DNA of 64,000 bases from Mongoliibacter ruber (GTDB lineage Bacteria > Bacteroidota > Bacteroidia > Cytophagales > Cyclobacteriaceae): positions 396,831-460,830 of the forward strand of contig NZ_PVTR01000002.1 of the NCBI RefSeq assembly GCF_003003005.1. The letters are read 5' to 3'. Positions 60,105 through 64,000 of this stretch are shown in pieces. The notes beneath the pieces were generated by a model, which was not told where the DNA came from, ran no database searches, and worked only from the letters and a program-made list of their open reading frames with translations. The position numbers and the translations under genes were made by a program. Numbering within the stretch: position 1 is the stretch's first letter; each line of letters opens with the position of its first letter.

Positions 60105-63100
60105 TTAATCAATGATGACACACTTGCCACTTTCCACGTCCTGTTCGACGCTCTTGTATTTTACATCTGACACTTTTTTTCCATCTGCATATTGAACAGT
60201 CACACGATCATTTCTACCATATGCCTTATCAGATTTTCTTGGCGCGACTACCTGTGGTGCAGCAGTCCTGTTAGCTACTGCTGCTGCAGCTTGTCTATTG
60301 GCTCCTGGATTGAGTGTACTGCCCACCTCCTCCTTGGAAGCTGTTACTTTTGTGTCATCTCTCCTAGGTGCTTGCGCAGCTTTTACCTGATTTGGATCCT
60401 GCGTAGGCAACTCTGCTTTTGCCAAGAAAGAGATGGTGTCTTCGTTAAGTTTTCCCACAAAGCGCTTGAACATCTCAAAAGCTTCAAACTTATAGATCAA
60501 CAAGGGGTCTTTTTGCTCATAAACTGCATTTTGGACTGACTGCTTCAAGTCATCCATATCACGTAAGTGTTCTTTCCAGTTTTGGTCAATGATGGCAAGT
60601 GTCACATTCTTTTCAATGGCACGGATAAGTTCTCTTCCCTCATTGTTGACTGTTGATTCGAGGTTGATTACTACTCCGATTTGCTTTAACCCATCGGTAA
60701 TTGGTACCATGATTTCTTTGACAGTAGCACCCCTATTCGCGTATACATCCTGAAGTATCGGCATGGCTTTCGCCAAAATCTGGTCACTTTTGCCTGTATA
60801 ATGCTTGTATGCCGCATCAAAGAGTTCCTGAGTCAATACATTAACGTCCTTTGATTTGATATCGTCTCCGGAAAATTGATGGTCAATACCAAGTGAACTG
60901 TATATATTCATCCTGAGGTTTTCGACATCCTCTGTGGTTTTAGCCATTTGTATGATATCAAAAGCGACATCGTACATGATGTTCAAAATATCCAACTCTA
61001 GTCGTTCTCCCATCAAGGCATTTTTCCTCCTTTTGTAAACAACCTCCCTTTGGGAATTCATGACATCATCATATTCCAAAAGCCTTTTCCTTACACCAAA
61101 GTTATTCTCTTCTACTTTTCTCTGAGCCCTTTCTATCGATTTGGTGATCATGCTGTGTTGGATGACTTCACCTTCTTCCAATCCCATTCTGTCCATAAGT
61201 TTGGCGATCCTGTCGGAACCAAACATACGCATCAGGTTATCTTCTAAGGAAACAAAAAACTGAGAAGAACCTACATCACCCTGACGACCAGAACGGCCCC
61301 TAAGCTGCCTGTCGACCCTTCTTGATTCGTGTCTTTCTGTACCGATGATGGCAAGCCCACCTGCACCTCTTGACTCGGGAGTAAGCTTGATATCTGTACC
61401 ACGACCAGCCATGTTGGTGGCAATGGTCACAGTGCCAGGTTTACCTGCCTCTGCTACTACATCAGCTTCACGGGCATGTTGCTTCGCATTTAACACCTGA
61501 TGGTTGATTTTTCTAATTGTCAGCATACGAGACAGGACCTCAGAAATCTCTACTGAAGTAGTACCGACCAAAACAGGTCTTTTTGCATTGGTTAATTCTA
61601 CTATTTCATCCGCTACGGCGTTGAATTTTTCTCTTACTGTTTTGTAAACTTTGTCTTCTCGATCGTCACGGATAATTGGCTTGTTGGTAGGGATTACGAC
61701 CACATCCAATTTGTAAATGGTCCAAAACTCCCCTGCTTCTGTCTCAGCTGTACCTGTCATACCCGCAAGTTTGTGGTACATCCTGAAATAGTTTTGAAGC
61801 GTAATGGTTGCGTACGTTTGTGTAGCATCTTCTACCTTCACACTTTCTTTGGCTTCAATTGCCTGGTGAAGTCCGTCAGAATACCTTCTTCCTTCCATCA
61901 CACGGCCTGTCTGCTCATCTACAATTTTGACTTTTCCGTCTACGATGATGTATTCAGTGTCTTTTTCAAACATGCAGTATGCTTTCAGCAACTGATTGAC
62001 TGTGTGTATCCTCTGGGCTTTTATGCCATAATCTTTAATGATTTCTTCCTTACGTATAAGTTTCTCTTTATCGTCGATGTCAGGATTTTTTTCCATTTCG
62101 GCGATTTCCACACCTATATCAGGAAGAATAAAGAAAGTAGGGTCTTCATTTTTTGAAGTGATTACCTCAATTCCGTTATCTGTAAGCTCAATACCATTGG
62201 TTTTTTCTTCTATGGTAAACAAAAGAGGTTCATCCGCTTCAGGCATGTGTCTCTTGTTGTCCTGAAGGTAAAAGTTCTCAGTTTTTTGAAGGATGACCCT
62301 TATTCCTGGTTCAGAAAGGTATTTTATCAATGGTTTGTATTTTGGCATTCCTCGAAATGCCCTAAAAAGTGCCAAACCCCCGTCTTTTTCATTTTTCTCA
62401 GCTATCAATTTTTTTGCTGCGGTAAGGAAGCCCTGAACAAGTTTCCTTTGCTCATCTACCAAAGTAGATACCCGAGGCTTCATGTCAGCAAATTCATGGA
62501 CATCTCCCCTAGGAACCGGGCCCGAAATGATCAAAGGTGTCCTTGCATCATCAATCAATACGGAGTCGACCTCATCAATCATTGCGAAGTGATGCTTGCC
62601 TTGTACCAAATCATCGGAATTTCTGGCCATATTGTCCCTGAGGTAGTCAAAACCGAATTCGTTGTTGGTTCCATAGACGATATCGGCGCCGTAAGCTTTT
62701 CTTCTGGCGTCGGAGTTTGGTGGATATTTGTCTATACAATCTACATTCAAGCCATGGAATTCAAAAAGAGGAGCATTCCATTCGGAGTCCCTTTTTGCCA
62801 GATAATCGTTGACAGTTACCAAATGAACACCTCTGCCAGCTAATGCATTGAGGTAGGCAGGAAGTGTGGAAACCAATGTTTTACCTTCACCTGTTGCCAT
62901 CTCTGCTATTTTGCCTTTGTGTAAGACCATACCCCCCACGAGCTGTACATCATAGTGGACCATGTCCCAGACTACCTCTGTGCCGGCGGCCATCCATTTG
63001 TTGTGCCAAATTGCTTCGTCTCCTTGGATTTCAACATTCGGTTTTTTGGCAGCAATTTCTTTGTCTTTTGGGTTTGCTGTGACTACTAGTTTACCGTTTT

Positions 63101-63482
63101 CCTTAAATCTTCTGGCAGTCTCCTTCATTACAGCGAAGGCATCCATCATGACTTTGTCCAATACCACCTCAAGTTCTTCGTCTCTTGCAGCTTCGGTTTT
63201 TTCGATTTCGGTAAAAAGGGCATCTTTTTCATGCACTTTATCTGGCGCCAAAGCATCTATTTGAGCTTTGAATTCAGCGATTTTATCATCAAAAGATTTC
63301 AAGTCAGCATTGATGATAGACTTTATTTCTGCGGTCTTGCCCCTAAGTTGATCGTCTGACAATGATTGCAACTTTTGAAAGGCTTCATTGATGAGCGCTA
63401 CTTTCGGTGTAAATTCTTTTATATCTCTATCAGACTTTGTTCCGAATACTTTTGCCAATCCTTTGGCTAGAAAATCTAACAT
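60105..63482 (-). CDS. secA: Preprotein translocase ATPase SecA
   Basis: The protein has 1125 residues. The Walker A is EMATGEGKTLVSTL (near residue 200), then DYLAKRDSEW, DEVDSVLIDDARTPLI for the DEAD box and the cross-linking domain. NBD2 has TNMAGRGTDIKL and QLRGRSGRQGD. It is longer than E. coli SecA (901) because of inserts in NBD1 and the C-terminal half, which is normal for Bacteroidota. The C-terminus ends SGKCVIID and lacks the usual Cys-rich zinc-binding tail, so SecB-type binding through that tail is unlikely. It drives Sec export of all signal-peptide proteins noted in this window. Confidence 0.97.
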   Translation of the reverse strand: MLDFLAKGLAKVFGTKSDRDIKEFTPKVALINEAFQKLQSLSDDQLRGKTAEIKSIINADLKSFDDKIAEFKAQIDALAPDKVHEKDALFTEIEKTEAARDEELEVVLDKVMMDAFAVMKETARRFKENGKLVVTANPKDKEIAAKKPNVEIQGDEAIWHNKWMAAGTEVVWDMVHYDVQLVGGMVLHKGKIAEMATGEGKTLVSTLPAYLNALAGRGVHLVTVNDYLAKRDSEWNAPLFEFHGLNVDCIDKYPPNSDARRKAYGADIVYGTNNEFGFDYLRDNMARNSDDLVQGKHHFAMIDEVDSVLIDDARTPLIISGPVPRGDVHEFADMKPRVSTLVDEQRKLVQGFLTAAKKLIAEKNEKDGGLALFRAFRGMPKYKPLIKYLSEPGIRVILQKTENFYLQDNKRHMPEADEPLLFTIEEKTNGIELTDNGIEVITSKNEDPTFFILPDIGVEIAEMEKNPDIDDKEKLIRKEEIIKDYGIKAQRIHTVNQLLKAYCMFEKDTEYIIVDGKVKIVDEQTGRVMEGRRYSDGLHQAIEAKESVKVEDATQTYATITLQNYFRMYHKLAGMTGTAETEAGEFWTIYKLDVVVIPTNKPIIRDDREDKVYKTVREKFNAVADEIVELTNAKRPVLVGTTSVEISEVLSRMLTIRKINHQVLNAKQHAREADVVAEAGKPGTVTIATNMAGRGTDIKLTPESRGAGGLAIIGTERHESRRVDRQLRGRSGRQGDVGSSQFFVSLEDNLMRMFGSDRIAKLMDRMGLEEGEVIQHSMITKSIERAQRKVEENNFGVRKRLLEYDDVMNSQREVVYKRRKNALMGERLELDILNIMYDVAFDIIQMAKTTEDVENLRMNIYSSLGIDHQFSGDDIKSKDVNVLTQELFDAAYKHYTGKSDQILAKAMPILQDVYANRGATVKEIMVPITDGLKQIGVVINLESTVNNEGRELIRAIEKNVTLAIIDQNWKEHLRDMDDLKQSVQNAVYEQKDPLLIYKFEAFEMFKRFVGKLNEDTISFLAKAELPTQDPNQVKAAQAPRRDDTKVTASKEEVGSTLNPGANRQAAAAVANRTAAPQVVAPRKSDKAYGRNDRVTVQYADGKKVSDVKYKSVEQDVESGKCVIID

Positions 63483-63582
63483 AATTCAGTTTATATAATT
63501 GGGCCTTAAAATTACGGCGTTTTATTTAATAATAGTAATCCATTACCTGTTAATGGAAGTCGTTATTGATTTAAGATTGTGT

Positions 63583-64000
63583 TTAATTCAGGTTTTCTGA
63601 ATTCAGTATTTCAATCTTTCCTTCAAACACCTGTTGAGCCGGGCCAATTAGGAAAATATTTTGAAAGCTTCCATCAGCATTTTCAGAAAACCTTACTTTT
63701 AGATTCCCGCCCGGAGTTTGGATTTTCACTTCTCTTAATTCATTTCTGGAGCCATACACCAGTGCACAGGCAGTGACTCCGGTGCCACAGGATAAAGTTT
63801 CATTTTCTACACCCCGCTCATAAGTACGGACATGAATCTCGTCTTCTGCAATAGCGGAAACAAAATTAACATTGGTGCCGGATGGTTTGTATGTATCAGC
63901 ATACCTTACCTTGGCACCTTCTGCCACTACAGGATATTGATCAAGATTGTCCACGAATCTTACGTGATGAGGAGATCCGGTATTGACAAAATAATCTTGG
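63583..64000 (-). CDS. dapF: Diaminopimelate epimerase, N-terminus beyond the window
   Basis: The open frame continues past base 64000. Visible parts begin [15 protein letters not shown], the NTGSPHH substrate-binding loop. The catalytic Cys lies in [13 protein letters not shown], and [10 protein letters not shown]-like ([13 protein letters not shown]) is near the end. The first catalytic Cys lies outside the window. The enzyme converts LL- to meso-diaminopimelate for lysine and peptidoglycan synthesis. It ends 100 bp upstream of the secA start. The product length is not known from this window. Confidence 0.93.
   Translation of the reverse strand, partial: QDYFVNTGSPHHVRFVDNLDQYPVVAEGAKVRYADTYKPSGTNVNFVSAIAEDEIHVRTYERGVENETLSCGTGVTACALVYGSRNELREVKIQTPGGNLKVRFSENADGSFQNIFLIGPAQQVFEGKIEILNSENLN

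Noticed and set aside
62247-62843. 198-codon plus-strand frame
   Set aside because: Entirely antisense to secA, whose frame is fully conserved.
1-64000. CRISPR arrays, tRNA, rRNA, prophage or complete insertion sequences
   Set aside because: No regularly spaced direct repeats, cloverleaf-like sequences, transposase or phage genes were found by reading both strands; very short or divergent RNAs could have been missed.

Overview
The window reads as chromosomal DNA of a Bacteroidota bacterium, most likely a Cytophagales member of the Cyclobacteriaceae/Algoriphagus type. This is inferred from AT-rich intergenic DNA, many lipoproteins, a GldB-like gliding lipoprotein, promoter elements of the TTG-N20-TAnnTTTG form, a DUF3127 protein, S1/P1 nuclease and fasciclin lipoproteins. 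No rRNA, tRNA, CRISPR array, prophage or intact insertion sequence was recognised. Both ends cut genes: a lipoprotein at the left and dapF at the right.

Layout. (1) 1-5115, minus strand: an ECF sigma factor, a membrane-spanning TPR anti-sigma-like protein and a periplasmic TPR-CHAT (caspase-like) protease in a translationally coupled operon, with a lipoprotein downstream. (2) 5567-8988: a GH29 alpha-L-fucosidase lipoprotein, a DUF3052-like protein and an MscS channel. (3) 9049-35773: a large Wzx/Wzy-type exopolysaccharide locus. It holds an initiating sugar-phosphate transferase, several glycosyltransferases, three methyltransferases, polymerase, flippase, Wzz, a large Wza/SLBB export protein, a radical SAM/SPASM protein and an AsnB-type amidotransferase. 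Interspersed are a universal stress protein, a 2H phosphoesterase, a hybrid sensor kinase, a fasciclin lipoprotein and GldB. (4) 35776-39291: endonuclease III, a secreted alpha/beta hydrolase, a second ECF sigma factor with a small overlapping partner, and a DUF3127 protein. (5) 39518-46188: an AT-rich M48 membrane peptidase, a DinB-like protein, purK-purE followed by a small membrane gene invaded by a repeat, and a membrane-anchored MutS-like ATPase. (6) 46200-47869: a palindrome/promoter/hairpin leader before a DUF3299-like secreted protein and a 49-codon gene, then a lipoprotein. (7) 48085-53087: an MscS channel and a compact biosynthetic cluster of type III polyketide synthase, methyltransferase, UbiA prenyltransferase and FAD oxidoreductase. 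(8) 53208-64000: a metzincin-type protease, a Fur-family regulator, small membrane proteins, S1/P1 nuclease, an M20 amidohydrolase, a SPOR-like lipoprotein, SecA and dapF.

How the genes work together. The polysaccharide genes form one assembly line: lipid-linked initiation, sugar addition, methylation and amidation, flipping, polymerisation, chain-length control and export. The strongest candidates for under-described systems are the sigma/anti-sigma/CHAT operon, in which the periplasmic protease could release the sigma factor; the type III PKS-UbiA-FAD cluster, which probably makes a prenylated or otherwise tailored phenolic lipid; and the palindrome-controlled leader operon at 46.2-47.0 kb. 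Two copies of a foldable repeat, at 42109-42252 and 51760-51952, have altered the 3' ends of neighbouring genes. All functional statements come from reading the sequence and family knowledge; no database search was run.
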